This document shows, piece after piece, positions 44,251-53,659 of a DNA stretch of 64,000 nt (position 1 is its first letter; the number at the start of each line of letters is the position of its first letter). Position numbers and translations under genes: made by a program. The stretch spans positions 79,316 through 143,315 of the forward strand of contig NZ_JAUOQR010000009.1 in the NCBI RefSeq assembly GCF_030547185.1. Reading direction: 5' to 3'. This DNA comes from Neptuniibacter sp. 1_MG-2023. GTDB taxonomy: Bacteria; Pseudomonadota; Gammaproteobacteria; Pseudomonadales; Balneatricaceae. The notes beneath the pieces were generated by a model. The model searched no databases, was not told where the DNA came from, and saw only the letters and a program-made list of their open reading frames with translations.

Positions 44251-44991
44251 ATGACAATTTCAGTAGAGTCGCTTAGCTTCAGTTATGGCCCAAAACAAGC
44301 ATTACAAGATGTTAATTTCCTACTTGAGAAAGGAGTATTTCATGCTCTGATCGGGCCGAACGGGGCCGGAAAATCCACTTTATTCGCCCTATTGACTCGT
44401 CTTTATGAGCTACAGGGGGGCAATATTTATATTGATGGACAAAGTATCAAAGAACAGCCCTCCAGCGCCATGAAGCGGATTGGTGTCGTCTTCCAGCAAA
44501 GCACCCTCGATTTAGATCTAACTGTAACTCAAAACCTTCTTTATCACGCCTCGCTACATGGAATCTCCTCCAAAGAAGCACAAAAACAGATTGATAATGA
44601 ACTTGATCGTATGGAGATGAAAACACGGGCTAACGAAAAAGTGAGGGGGCTCAACGGTGGACACCGTAGACGTGTTGAGATCGCAAGAGCCTTACTTCAT
44701 AAACCCGATATTTTGCTATTAGACGAACCAACCGTTGGTCTAGACCCTCAAACGCGAAGAGGACTTAATCGGCATGTTCGTAAGTTATGTGATGATGAAA
44801 ACATCACAGTTTTATGGGCCACACATTTAATGGAGGAGATAGATATTAATGATCCAATCATTCTCTTGCATAAAGGCAGTATTTTGTTGGATTCAATCGC
44901 GAGTACAATGATTGAAAAATCGGGCGAGCAAAACCTAACAGATGCCTTCCATAAATTAACAGACAGTGAGTCCTTTGGAGGTGCCCAATGA
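44251..44991 (+). CDS. pedB: PQQ-system ABC transporter ATPase (PedB-like)
   Basis: The 246-residue ATPase has Walker A GPNGAGKS (35-42), a variant signature LNGGHRRRVEIARALL where LSGGQ is usual, Walker B ILLLDEPTVGLD and the switch His in WATHL. The variant signature is typical of the PQQ-associated subfamily. ATG 44251 is chosen for the AGGA site 6 bases upstream; the frame also has an ATG at 44209 inside the hairpin region. The stop overlaps the permease start by ATGA. It energises the transporter with PedC. Confidence 0.9.
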   Translation: MTISVESLSFSYGPKQALQDVNFLLEKGVFHALIGPNGAGKSTLFALLTRLYELQGGNIYIDGQSIKEQPSSAMKRIGVVFQQSTLDLDLTVTQNLLYHASLHGISSKEAQKQIDNELDRMEMKTRANEKVRGLNGGHRRRVEIARALLHKPDILLLDEPTVGLDPQTRRGLNRHVRKLCDDENITVLWATHLMEEIDINDPIILLHKGSILLDSIASTMIEKSGEQNLTDAFHKLTDSESFGGAQ

Positions 44992-45773
44992 AAGTTTCTG
45001 CATCCTGGTACTGCTTCAAAGGAATATTAATACGTGAGTTTTTGCGTTTTGTTCAACAACGTTCCCGTTTTTTAAGCGCATTAATTAGACCTCTACTTTG
45101 GCTTGTGGTATTTGCAGCGGGCTTTAGAGCGGCATTAGGTATCGCCATTATCGATCCCTATGAGACCTACATCACATATGAAACCTACATAGCACCGGGT
45201 TTATGCTGCATGATCTTATTGTTTAACGGTATGCAAAGCAGTCTATCGATGGTGTACGACAGAGAGATGGGGAGTATGCGAGTGTTACTGATGAGCCCTC
45301 TTCCTAGACCTTACTTATTGCTATGTAAAATGGTTTCAACCGCCCTTATATCTCTAACGCAGGTTTATGCTTTTCTCTTGATCGCATTGCTTGTTGATGT
45401 AGAGCCTCCATTGCTAGGTTACCTAACAGTATTGCCTGCTCTTTTGCTGGTCGCCCTTTTACTGAGTTCATTAGGTCTATTTCTTTCAACTAGAATTAGA
45501 CAACTCGAAAACTTTGCTGGCGTGATGAATTTTGTAATCTTTCCAATGTTTTTCCTATCTTCCGCACTTTATCCCTTATGGAAAATGCAGGAAGCAAGCG
45601 AATGGTTATATTGGATCTGTGCGGTTAACCCCTTTACTCATGCAGTAGAACTGGTTAGATACGCGTTATATCTAAAACTGAATACTGATGCGATGTTTAT
45701 TACTGCAGGATGTACTCTGTTTTTTGCTGTACTTGCTGTCACTGGGTTTAATCCTCAGAAATCCGGTAAGTAA
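44988..45773 (+). CDS. pedC: PQQ-system ABC transporter permease (PedC-like)
   Basis: The 261-residue membrane protein has six predicted helices of the ABC-2 type (RPLLWLVVFAAGFRAAL, YETYIAPGLCCMILLFNGMQ, VMNFVIFPMFFLSSALYPLW). ABC-2 permeases are often exporters, so the direction of transport by this system is not obvious from sequence even though PedA1A2BC has been linked to lanthanide acquisition. It overlaps pedB by 4 bases and ends the operon before the terminator at 45783. Confidence 0.9.
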   Translation: MKVSASWYCFKGILIREFLRFVQQRSRFLSALIRPLLWLVVFAAGFRAALGIAIIDPYETYITYETYIAPGLCCMILLFNGMQSSLSMVYDREMGSMRVLLMSPLPRPYLLLCKMVSTALISLTQVYAFLLIALLVDVEPPLLGYLTVLPALLLVALLLSSLGLFLSTRIRQLENFAGVMNFVIFPMFFLSSALYPLWKMQEASEWLYWICAVNPFTHAVELVRYALYLKLNTDAMFITAGCTLFFAVLAVTGFNPQKSGK

Positions 45774-45782
45774 GCGTAAAAT

Positions 45783-45814
45783 AAAGCCTGATTAAATATC
45801 AGGCTTTATTTTTT
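45783..45814. terminator. Terminator between convergent pedC and MFS genes
   Basis: AAAGCCTGAT (45783-45792) pairs with ATCAGGCTTT (45798-45807), followed by ATTTTTTT. It overlaps the last codons of the MFS gene and serves both directions. Confidence 0.85.
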
Positions 45815-46970
45815 TAAGTCGTCTTAAGCTAAGTAAGCCCAACAAAGGACCGGGTGCGAGTAACAACATAACCCACTCAATAGGAAAGCTATCCAATAAC
45901 ATGGCGGTTATTTGTGTCGCTATAATAGTGATGGTAAAACCTATTGCGTTAATCATAGTTAACGCACTGCCAACAACCTCGTTAGGTGCTGTTCGAGCGG
46001 ATAAAGCTGAAAATTGAGGGGAATCAGCCACAACGGTTACCCCCCAAATAGTCCAAAATATTACTACCACAACAAATGACAGCTCGAAAATAAATGGCGA
46101 AAGCAAACAACAAACGCCTGAACAAAACAGCATAAACCTAGCAACATGCCAGCTTCCTAGTTTTAACGAAATATGCCCGCCTAACATGCACCCTAAACCA
46201 CCGACACCAATCACATAGAAAGACCAAAATGGGATATTAAGATCAACCTCGTTCTGAGCTGCCCAGGCAATAAACCAATAAGGAGCTAAAGCTAACACAG
46301 CATAAAGCTCCCACATATGGCCAAAGTAGCCACCGGCGGCTGCTTGTAAAGGTTTGTCTTTCATCGCGACCCATAGATGTCTAAACCTTAAAGCACCACC
46401 TTTATGTAAAGCGGGGCCGTCAGGAACAAACAACAATACCAATAAACCGCCAATAACAGAGCAAGCACTGGTTAAGTAGATAACCGACTGCCAGTCATTA
46501 AACTCAAAAGAGGCAAAGAGGTGACCTGAGGATGTACCTAAAGCTAAAGCACCAACAAGATAGCCCAAAGCTAGGCCTAAGCCTTCAGGGTACCAACCTG
46601 TCGCGATTTTCATACCAACAGGATAGACCCCAGCTAACATCATCCCGCCAAAAAAGCGCAATAATAAAACCTGATTAAGGCTATCAGCCCAAAAAGCTAT
46701 TTGAAGGTTAAAGAAAGCCGTGCCTACAGCACAGATAAAAAATAACACCCGAGGTGATATACGATCAGCTAAGGCTAAAAAGGCAAAAAACAGAGCGCCT
46801 ACAATAAAGCCAAGTTGAACCGAGTTTGTTAACTCAGCCACCGCACTATTGGGGAGCGACCATTCAGCTTGTAATACAGGTAAAATAGCATTACCCGCGA
46901 ACCATGTAGATGTACCAAGCAGCTGAGCTGCAACAATTGCAATAAGGATGTAGCGAGGTCTATTTGTCAT
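45792..46970 (-). CDS. MFS transporter of unknown substrate
   Basis: The 392-residue protein has twelve predicted helices with the MFS A-loop motif degenerate (ALADRISPRVL near residue 66). The start MTNRPRYILIAIVAAQLLG gives a short cytoplasmic N-terminus. No substrate-specific motif is recognised. It lies on the minus strand 42 bases after the ABC transporter ATPase gene (47013-47690) and is probably co-transcribed with that transporter. Its place inside the alcohol oxidation island suggests a role in uptake or export linked to it, but this is inference. Confidence 0.85.
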   Translation of the reverse strand: MTNRPRYILIAIVAAQLLGTSTWFAGNAILPVLQAEWSLPNSAVAELTNSVQLGFIVGALFFAFLALADRISPRVLFFICAVGTAFFNLQIAFWADSLNQVLLLRFFGGMMLAGVYPVGMKIATGWYPEGLGLALGYLVGALALGTSSGHLFASFEFNDWQSVIYLTSACSVIGGLLVLLFVPDGPALHKGGALRFRHLWVAMKDKPLQAAAGGYFGHMWELYAVLALAPYWFIAWAAQNEVDLNIPFWSFYVIGVGGLGCMLGGHISLKLGSWHVARFMLFCSGVCCLLSPFIFELSFVVVVIFWTIWGVTVVADSPQFSALSARTAPNEVVGSALTMINAIGFTITIIATQITAMLLDSFPIEWVMLLLAPGPLLGLLSLRRLKKIKPDI

Positions 46971-47012
46971 TATCGTTTTTATTCTTTTAGATCATTCAGT
47001 TACCAAAGTAAC

Positions 47013-47690
47013 CTAATGTTTTAATAACGCCTCAAGCTCATTACGAGATATATCATCAATCCTGCTGTTATAGATTACTTGGGCCGGCGAATTACCTAAG
47101 ACAGAAACCCTATCACTAAGTTCAAGAGCTTCATCTAAGTCATGTGTTACGTAGAGCATACTACGAGTTGGGTGATCACAAACCAAGCGTTTTATTAAGC
47201 CCCTCATCTCTCGTGCAGTAGGAAGGTCGAGTGAGGTAAGAGGCTCATCCATCAAGACTAGCTCAGGCTCAAGTAATAAGCAGCGCACAAGCGCAACCCT
47301 ACGCGCCATACCTAAAGATATCTTAGATGGGTAGTAATCCGCATAGTCTTGCAGCTTCACCTCATGTAATAGCTTAAGTACGACCTCTTTATCAGGCTCA
47401 ACCAGCAATAAATTCTGCATAATTGTTCGCCAAGGTAGCAGGCGCGGCTGCTGGAATAGATAGCCTATTTCCGGTTTATGAGGCGACCAATAGTTGTCTT
47501 TCTTAGCTTCCCCCTTAATCGTTACAACATTCTCCTGCTCTAAACCTGCCATTAAATTAAGCAAGGTCGTTTTGCCACTACCTGATGGCCCTAAAAGGCA
47601 ATGAGTTTCCCCTGAATTTATCTTAATATTTAGGGCTGACAGGATCTGTCTTTGGGACAAGGTTAGCCCTTCTACATGAAACTCAAACAT
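47013..47690 (-). CDS. ABC transporter ATPase, SsuB/TauB-like
   Basis: The 225-residue ATPase has Walker A GPSGSGKT (about 34-41), Walker B LVLMDEPLTSLD and the switch His in YVTHDLDEAL. The signature is degenerate (ISLGMARRVALVRCLL instead of LSGGQ). The DEAL ending resembles nitrate/taurine/sulfonate importers. It overlaps the permease gene upstream by 8 bases. With the permease and binding protein it forms a complete importer within the PQQ island. Confidence 0.9.
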   Translation of the reverse strand: MFEFHVEGLTLSQRQILSALNIKINSGETHCLLGPSGSGKTTLLNLMAGLEQENVVTIKGEAKKDNYWSPHKPEIGYLFQQPRLLPWRTIMQNLLLVEPDKEVVLKLLHEVKLQDYADYYPSKISLGMARRVALVRCLLLEPELVLMDEPLTSLDLPTAREMRGLIKRLVCDHPTRSMLYVTHDLDEALELSDRVSVLGNSPAQVIYNSRIDDISRNELEALLKH

Positions 47691-48444
47691 GGCTACTACC
47701 CTTCTGCCAACGAGACGCCTTTCTATCTAAAGGCTGTAAAATAAACCATTCAATTAACTGGACCACAGAGATAAAAGCTAAGCTATAAGCCAATATAGTA
47801 GCAACATCAAATGACTGAAAAGCTAAATGTAGTTGAAAGCCTACGCCATTAGAACGTCCTAACAGCTCCACTACCAAGACAATCTTCCAAATAAGGGCAA
47901 GGCCGCTTCGCGTTGCAATCATGATGTATGGGAACAGCTGAGGCCACCAGATATGGACTAGCTTCTGCTGGAAGCTAAATTTATACATAACTGACATCTC
48001 TTCCAACTCGTGGTCAAACATGCGCCCTCCTTCTCGGAGAGTAACTGCAACATTAGGTAACTTATTAATAATCACGGCTGCAACTGCCGCAACCTCAACA
48101 AGGCCAAACCAGATATAAAGCAAAATAATGACAACGAGTGCTGGAATGTTTAACAGAATAATTAAAATAGGGTCGAGAATACGGTTAACAAGACGAAATC
48201 GGCCCATTAAAACACCAATAATGCCACCCAGTAGCATCGCGAAGACAAAGCTAATTACGACGCGTTGCAAAGTCACTAATAAGCTTTCAACTAAACGCTG
48301 CTCTCTGAACTCTTTGCTTAATGCTTCAAATACCTCTAAAGGTGCAGGTAAAAGAGGGCTAGATACAAATGAGGCGACTAGCCACCACCCCGCCAGCAAA
48401 CAAGTAAGGGCAATGACCTGGTCACTAAATCTACTACTTTTCAT
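47683..48444 (-). CDS. ABC transporter permease, SsuC/TauC-like
   Basis: The 253-residue inner membrane protein has about six helices and the EAA-like loop (TLREGGRMFDHELEEMS) that contacts the ATPase. This is the pattern of the BPD_transp_1 family of nitrate/taurine/sulfonate permeases. It begins as TAATG with the stop of the binding protein gene and overlaps the ATPase gene by 8 bases. Confidence 0.9.
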   Translation of the reverse strand: MKSSRFSDQVIALTCLLAGWWLVASFVSSPLLPAPLEVFEALSKEFREQRLVESLLVTLQRVVISFVFAMLLGGIIGVLMGRFRLVNRILDPILIILLNIPALVVIILLYIWFGLVEVAAVAAVIINKLPNVAVTLREGGRMFDHELEEMSVMYKFSFQQKLVHIWWPQLFPYIMIATRSGLALIWKIVLVVELLGRSNGVGFQLHLAFQSFDVATILAYSLAFISVVQLIEWFILQPLDRKASRWQKGSSHV

Positions 48445-49409
48445 TACAACCCCTTATAAAAAAGCTCAGGATTGAGCTGGGTGCCTGAGGGGTATGGTTT
48501 AAGCTCATCAATTATTTGATAAAAGTTCACAGCATCCTCAATCTGCTCTTGCGTAATATCGCTAGGGATACCGGCTCGATAACCTGCAACAAGTCCCTGA
48601 TAGATAGCATCATTCTCTGCTTTCATTAAAGGTCGAAGCGCTGTCCATGCTTCATCATCTATAGCCAGTTGCGCTTTTGCCTGCTTAACTGCCCGATAAA
48701 AACCCGCAACCAATGTCGGGTGCTGATCTTCTAAAGATTGATTAAAGAGGTAACCCAGCATAGGAATATCACTGGTTAATCCTAACCCTTTCATAACGTC
48801 CTTAAGGCTATATAACTTACTGTACCCCTCCGCTTCCAATCGAGCGCCGTAATGCCAAAATGTTGCAAGCATATCTAACTGACCACTTCTCAGTGCCTGA
48901 TTTAGCAGTGGGGGCGCTCCAAACTGTATTTTTACATCATTCTGAAGGTCGATCCCCTCCTTCTTTGCCGCAGCACGTAGCAATACCCAACCTTTATTCA
49001 ATGGCCCTCCAGCAATACCAACACGTTTACCTTTTAAATCTGAAAAATTGAGTATATTGCTGCCTTTTGCAGCGATAATGCTCCCTATTTGTTGAGAAAA
49101 TGGGATAAACCTCAAATTAGCTCCTTTCATATTTCGCTCAGTAACCCACAACCAATCAGAAACGATAAAGTCTGCATTACCTGAAGTGATTGCGATTCTC
49201 GCGGCAGATAAACTGGCAACGGGATCAATAACGAGATTAAAGCCGTTGTTATGGTCGAGTTGCTTATTTTTTAGGTGTTGTAATTCCCAGTTAACAGTAC
49301 CGGAAGCAATGACAGTAACGCGCACCGTCGGTAACGGCTCCTTTGCCGCTAGATGTGTTGTAAAAATAATTAAAATACTAGAAAGAATTAACCGGAAAGA
49401 AATACGCAT
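48444..49409 (-). CDS. ABC transporter substrate-binding protein, SsuA/NMT1-like
   Basis: The 321-residue periplasmic protein has a signal peptide (ending THLAA near residue 22) and an NMT1/SsuA-like fold (RIAITSGNADFIVSDWLWV, DLKGKRVGIAGG, GQLDMLATFWHYGARLEAEG). Family members bind sulfonates, pyrimidines, nitrate, or other small anions; the ligand here is unknown. It is the first gene of the importer operon and is divergent from the CXXCW gene, with a motif TACTTTCGTACCT (49490-49502) between them. This arrangement ties it to the PQQ regulon. Confidence 0.88.
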   Translation of the reverse strand: MRISFRLILSSILIIFTTHLAAKEPLPTVRVTVIASGTVNWELQHLKNKQLDHNNGFNLVIDPVASLSAARIAITSGNADFIVSDWLWVTERNMKGANLRFIPFSQQIGSIIAAKGSNILNFSDLKGKRVGIAGGPLNKGWVLLRAAAKKEGIDLQNDVKIQFGAPPLLNQALRSGQLDMLATFWHYGARLEAEGYSKLYSLKDVMKGLGLTSDIPMLGYLFNQSLEDQHPTLVAGFYRAVKQAKAQLAIDDEAWTALRPLMKAENDAIYQGLVAGYRAGIPSDITQEQIEDAVNFYQIIDELKPYPSGTQLNPELFYKGL

Positions 49410-49489
49410 GGAATGCCTGTGATTCTGAATAAAATAGATGCTATAAAGCCCTTAACCAACATATGCTGCTAGGCTGTGTGTAAAAATAG

Positions 49490-49502
49490 TACTTTCGTAC
49501 CT
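49490..49502 (+). promoter_or_regulatory. TACTTTCGTACCT motif in a divergent promoter region
   Basis: The motif stands 81 bases from the binding protein start and 78 bases from the CXXCW gene start, the same symmetric placement as the site at 41936. Confidence 0.48.
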
Positions 49503-49579
49503 GTTTTTTTGCTCGATGGTAGGATTTTGACCAAGACTTTCGCAGGTTGTAATAGAGGCATAAAAAGAATGACAGGTAA

Positions 49580-50176
49580 TTGACTATTTTATTACTCCGA
49601 TTGTGCTTAGTAACTCTATTTATGTTGGGATCAACGATCGCTGTCGCTGCGACAAATTCTGATGCCTATGTGGAAGAGAGTGATGATGACTTTGGACTAT
49701 TTAATGTAGATGGTTATCGGCTGTTTCGATATCGAAGCCCAACCCCCAACAGTAGTGAACATGCAGAGACCTTAACGCTATCAACATTATTAGCCTTACT
49801 TGAGAAAGACAAAAATGTTGTTTTGTTGGATGTTCAACCTCTTTTATGGAACCGCGTCTTTATCCAAAAAGAGCCTAGATTACATATTCCCGGCAGCCTC
49901 TGGCTGCCAAACGTAGGACGTGGTGAGTTAGAACCTGAGTGGGAAGAATATTTCCGCTCGAACCTAACGAAAATTACAGCAGGAAACAAGCAGCGCCCTA
50001 TCGTTATATACTGCAGAGCTGATTGTTGGATGTCATGGAATGCCCTAAAACGCGCATCCTCATGGGGTTATAGCAGGTTATATTGGTATAGAAACGGGTC
50101 TGATGGTTGGATTGAAAACAATATGGAAACCTCAGTTGCTCAACCGATTCCGTTTCAGCCACAAGATGACCATTAA
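49580..50176 (+). CDS. PQQ-dependent catabolism-associated CXXCW motif protein
   Basis: The 198-residue secreted rhodanese-like protein has a signal peptide (MTILLLRLCLVTLFMLGSTI) and the hallmark YCRADCWMSWNALKRA (Cys near 145 and 149). The start is TTG 49580 with AGG just upstream; no ATG gives a full signal peptide. Proteins with this signature occur only beside PQQ alcohol dehydrogenases. The Cys pair suggests a sulfur or disulfide role, possibly acting with the SoxYZ-like carrier, but no activity is known. Confidence 0.87.
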   Translation: MTILLLRLCLVTLFMLGSTIAVAATNSDAYVEESDDDFGLFNVDGYRLFRYRSPTPNSSEHAETLTLSTLLALLEKDKNVVLLDVQPLLWNRVFIQKEPRLHIPGSLWLPNVGRGELEPEWEEYFRSNLTKITAGNKQRPIVIYCRADCWMSWNALKRASSWGYSRLYWYRNGSDGWIENNMETSVAQPIPFQPQDDH

Positions 50177-50335
50177 CACCAGTTATTGAATAATAAATTG
50201 AAACTATACAACAAAGTTGTAACATAACTTGAAAATTACCCTTACAGTGTTGGTATGCAGGAACAGAAAGCCCAAGATGACCTATAGCACTGATTTCGGT
50301 GTTTATAATAAATATAATGAGATTGGAGAAGCATT

Positions 50336-51004
50336 GTGTACAAGATCCTAATCGCAGACGACCACCCGCTATTTCGTGAAGCTATCATTAATGTAATAGC
50401 AAATAGCTTTGACGACTGCAAAACACTCGAAACAGAAGATCTTGAGAGCGCGTTGGAGATTGCACAAGGAGAAGAAGATCTCGACTTGATTTTACTAGAC
50501 CTTAATATGCCGGGCATGAATGGCTTGAATGGTTTAATAACATTAAGAAATGATCTGCCTACTGTTCCAGTCGTTATTGTTTCGGCAGAAGAAGATAAGC
50601 AGATCGTACTTCAAGCTATCACTTACGGTGCAGTTGGATTTATCACTAAATCATCGCCTCGTGAGCAGATGACAGATGCTTTACGACAGATTCTTGCCGG
50701 CAATGTATACCTCCCATCTGATATTATTCGAGCAAGTCAGCCTGATAATAAAAGGATGCACCGCAAAGATGACAACCAGATCCCTCCAGAACTGCTCTCA
50801 TCCTTAACCCGTCGTCAGCTTTTAGTTCTTGAGCGCATGTCAAAAGGCGAATCAAATAAACAGATCGCTTACAACTTGAATATTGCTGAAACAACCGTAA
50901 AAGCACATGTCTCCGCTATTTTGCGTAAACTCGGTGTTCATAACCGCATCCAAGCAGTGCTATCTGCTGGTAATATTGATTTTAACGAGTATTTAAAACG
51001 TTAA
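50336..51004 (+). CDS. erbR: LuxR-type response regulator ErbR/ExaE (AgmR)
   Basis: The 222-residue regulator begins [17 protein letters not shown]. Phosphoacceptor Asp55 lies in [21 protein letters not shown] and [11 protein letters not shown] follow, and the HTH domain is [20 protein letters not shown]. The sequence agrees closely with Pseudomonas AgmR/ErbR/ExaE, which activates exaA and the pqq genes in ethanol oxidation. It starts at GTG 50336 with GGAGAA upstream. It is convergent with nahK across a shared terminator (51031-51058). Confidence 0.93.
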   Translation: MYKILIADDHPLFREAIINVIANSFDDCKTLETEDLESALEIAQGEEDLDLILLDLNMPGMNGLNGLITLRNDLPTVPVVIVSAEEDKQIVLQAITYGAVGFITKSSPREQMTDALRQILAGNVYLPSDIIRASQPDNKRMHRKDDNQIPPELLSSLTRRQLLVLERMSKGESNKQIAYNLNIAETTVKAHVSAILRKLGVHNRIQAVLSAGNIDFNEYLKR

Positions 51005-51030
51005 TCCTAAACAAATTTTCCTGTTGATAT

Positions 51031-51058
51031 AAAAAAACCGCAAATGCGGTTTTTTTTT
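51031..51058. terminator. Bidirectional terminator between erbR and nahK
   Basis: AAAAAAACCGCA (51031-51042) pairs with TGCGGTTTTTTT (51045-51056). A-run and T-run make it active for both convergent genes. Confidence 0.88.
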
Positions 51059-51082
51059 GTTTTATAGGACAACGTTTTAAAA

Positions 51083-53659
51083 CTATGAACCAAGCATATG
51101 AATCAGCGTTGTTTTTAGTTTAAGTGGTTTAACCGGCTTGTTGACCAACATATAGTCAAGATCGCGTATCTCCTGATTTAACTCTTTACTGTAATTGGCG
51201 GTTATCATCAAAACGGGAAGATTATGCGGTACTTCACTCGTGACTATTTTTGCCGCATTAAGTCCATTTTCGCCATTGTCTAAATGGTAGTCGGCAATCA
51301 AAATATCAACTGAATCATTATGGAAATTTACTTGCGACCTTAAATCATCTAAAGATAGCGCTGTGACAATATTACACCCCCAACCTGTTAGCAGAGTCTC
51401 CATTGCTTCACAAATAGCCGCATCATTATCTATAAGCCATACATCTGCATCCACTAAACGTTCAGTAATCATTGGTATTTGTGGGCCGGTCGCCACATTA
51501 GGAAGAAGCTGTTGCGCTTTCGGCACCTCCACCGCAAATACAGAACCTTTTCCTTCAATTGAGGACACTCTAATTTTATGGCCCAGCACCCTCGATATTT
51601 TATCAACTATAGCAAGCCCTAAGCCTAAGCCTTTCTCTTGCCCAGGTTGATCCTCCTGTAGTCGTTTAAACTCTTGAAAGATCTCAACCAATTTTTCTTT
51701 AGGGATACCAGAACCTGTATCCCACACCTCTATCCATAAGGTTTCAGCGGTATGTCGGCACCCTAATAATAATCGCCCTTGTTTAGTGTAACGAATAGCA
51801 TTAGTCAGGAAATTACGCAGTATACGTGCCAGTAATTGAGAATCTGAGCGAATAACAGCATCACTATGAACACATTTAAAACCTAAGCCTTCAGCCCCCG
51901 CTAACTGTGAAAACTCCGCGGCTAAAGTATCAAAAAGCCCTTGTATACTAAAATTAACAACGTCAGCTTTAACTACACCGGCATCAAGCTTAGATATATC
52001 AACTAATGTTCGTAATAAGGATTCCACATCATCTAATGAGTTGGATACCGATTGGACAAGATTATAGTTTCTAGGGTCTTTAATCTGCTCCGATAATGCC
52101 CCAGAAAATAAACGAGCGGCATTTAACGGCTGTAAAAGATCATGACTAACGGCAGCAAGGAACTTTGTTTTAGATAGATTCGCTTGATCGGCTTCTTTTT
52201 TAGCTTCTCGGAGCCGTGCTTCGACCCCCGCTCTTTCTGTAATCTCTGAGCGAAGCTGATTGTTAAGCGCTGTAAGCGCCGAGGTTCTCTCTTCAACGCG
52301 CTGCTCTAGTAGCTGATGGGACAGTTCTAAAGCTTCCGCTGAGCGTCTACGTTCGGTTATATCGCGAATCATAACAAAGAAGCCATCCGGCTGACCGTCC
52401 TTATCAATATTCGCTACATAAGATTTGAGCATATAGCGTTGCTCGCCTCTAGCGTTTGTCTGCCAAACCTCGAAAGTTACACTTTCACCTGATAAAGCCC
52501 TCTCAACATAAGGCTCTACCTCTGCATACTGATCGTCAGTATAAACCTCATGAATGCTTTCTCCATTGAGCATACCGTGGGGTTTACCAAACCATTCGTT
52601 ATAAACTTTGTTGGTAAATAGATAATGTAAATTCTTATCTAGGTAAGCGATCAAGGCTGGAACGTTATCTGTAATTAGGCGTATCCATTGCTCACTTTGT
52701 CGCAGAGATTCTGCATAACGATGGCGCTCAGTAATATCTGTGTAGGTATTTACAAATCCTCCCTGAGGCATAGGGTGGGTTCGCACTTCAATAACTTGAC
52801 CTAACCGCCCCGTCTGTTCAGAGGCTAAAACTTCACCCTGCTGTGCGGCCGTCAGTGCATGTTGAAGGATGGCATGATTATCCAACATAAGTGCAGCAAA
52901 TGGAGGATAAGACTCAACCTGCTCGGCATCTACACCCATTAGATCAAGAAAGCGATCATTCCATAGCTCAACCCTTCCCTCCGGCGTTACTAATACAACC
53001 CCTTGAGAAAGGTTATCAACTGTACGTTGCAGTAGTTTAGTTTTTTGAGCTAGCGCTTGTTCTCTATCAGCGGTTTCCCGTTCTTTAATCGCGGTAATAT
53101 CAGTATAGAGAATAACTAAACCACCATCTTGGGTTGGTCGTTCTGACATCTGCACCCAACGGCCATCACTTAAACGATAAACTTTACTGCCACTATTGGT
53201 TGCCGGGTACTCCTCATCAATTAAGCCGCTCATTCTTGCGAGACGAGTAATATCTTGAATAGTCGTGCCTGTTTTTACATCAAGGCCTGTTGATTCCCAA
53301 ACATTGCTAAATTTGCTATTGAAGAGAACAATTTTCCGTTCTTGATCAAATAAAACAAAGGCATCAGAAATACTTTCGATTGCATCAACCACACGTTGGT
53401 TAGCTAAAGCGGCTTGATCATTAGCTTCTTTTAGATCTCGATGACTTGCTTTTAATTCAGATAAAACACTGTGTAGCGCATCGGTTCGTTCCCTTACTTG
53501 CTCAGCAAGCACAACGGAATGCTCAAACGCTGAGTAGGGATTCGCCCCTTGACTACCACCGGCCTCTACACGCTCAATAAGCACACTGTTGATTTTACGA
53601 AGCTTGCGATTCTCTTCTTCTAAACGCTGTACTTGAGATTCAAGGCTTTCATCACTCAT
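51083..53659 (-). CDS. nahK: PAS-containing hybrid histidine kinase, NahK/ErcS'-like
   Basis: The 858-residue cytoplasmic kinase has an N-terminal coiled coil (about 1-35), three PAS domains (about 75-190, 205-310 and 320-440), a HisKA domain with phospho-His506 in AAVSHDLLQPLN, a HATPase domain (DTGSGIP, GLGLGLAIVDKI) and a C-terminal receiver with Asp790 in ADYHLD and Lys in NKPVKP. The SHDLLQP box and adjacency to a FIST protein match NahK (also called ErcS') of P. aeruginosa, beside erbR there as well. NahK signals through phosphotransfer to other regulators and is inhibited by the NO sensor NosP. Its start overlaps the FIST gene stop by 8 bases. Confidence 0.88.
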   Translation of the reverse strand: MSDESLESQVQRLEEENRKLRKINSVLIERVEAGGSQGANPYSAFEHSVVLAEQVRERTDALHSVLSELKASHRDLKEANDQAALANQRVVDAIESISDAFVLFDQERKIVLFNSKFSNVWESTGLDVKTGTTIQDITRLARMSGLIDEEYPATNSGSKVYRLSDGRWVQMSERPTQDGGLVILYTDITAIKERETADREQALAQKTKLLQRTVDNLSQGVVLVTPEGRVELWNDRFLDLMGVDAEQVESYPPFAALMLDNHAILQHALTAAQQGEVLASEQTGRLGQVIEVRTHPMPQGGFVNTYTDITERHRYAESLRQSEQWIRLITDNVPALIAYLDKNLHYLFTNKVYNEWFGKPHGMLNGESIHEVYTDDQYAEVEPYVERALSGESVTFEVWQTNARGEQRYMLKSYVANIDKDGQPDGFFVMIRDITERRRSAEALELSHQLLEQRVEERTSALTALNNQLRSEITERAGVEARLREAKKEADQANLSKTKFLAAVSHDLLQPLNAARLFSGALSEQIKDPRNYNLVQSVSNSLDDVESLLRTLVDISKLDAGVVKADVVNFSIQGLFDTLAAEFSQLAGAEGLGFKCVHSDAVIRSDSQLLARILRNFLTNAIRYTKQGRLLLGCRHTAETLWIEVWDTGSGIPKEKLVEIFQEFKRLQEDQPGQEKGLGLGLAIVDKISRVLGHKIRVSSIEGKGSVFAVEVPKAQQLLPNVATGPQIPMITERLVDADVWLIDNDAAICEAMETLLTGWGCNIVTALSLDDLRSQVNFHNDSVDILIADYHLDNGENGLNAAKIVTSEVPHNLPVLMITANYSKELNQEIRDLDYMLVNKPVKPLKLKTTLIHMLGS

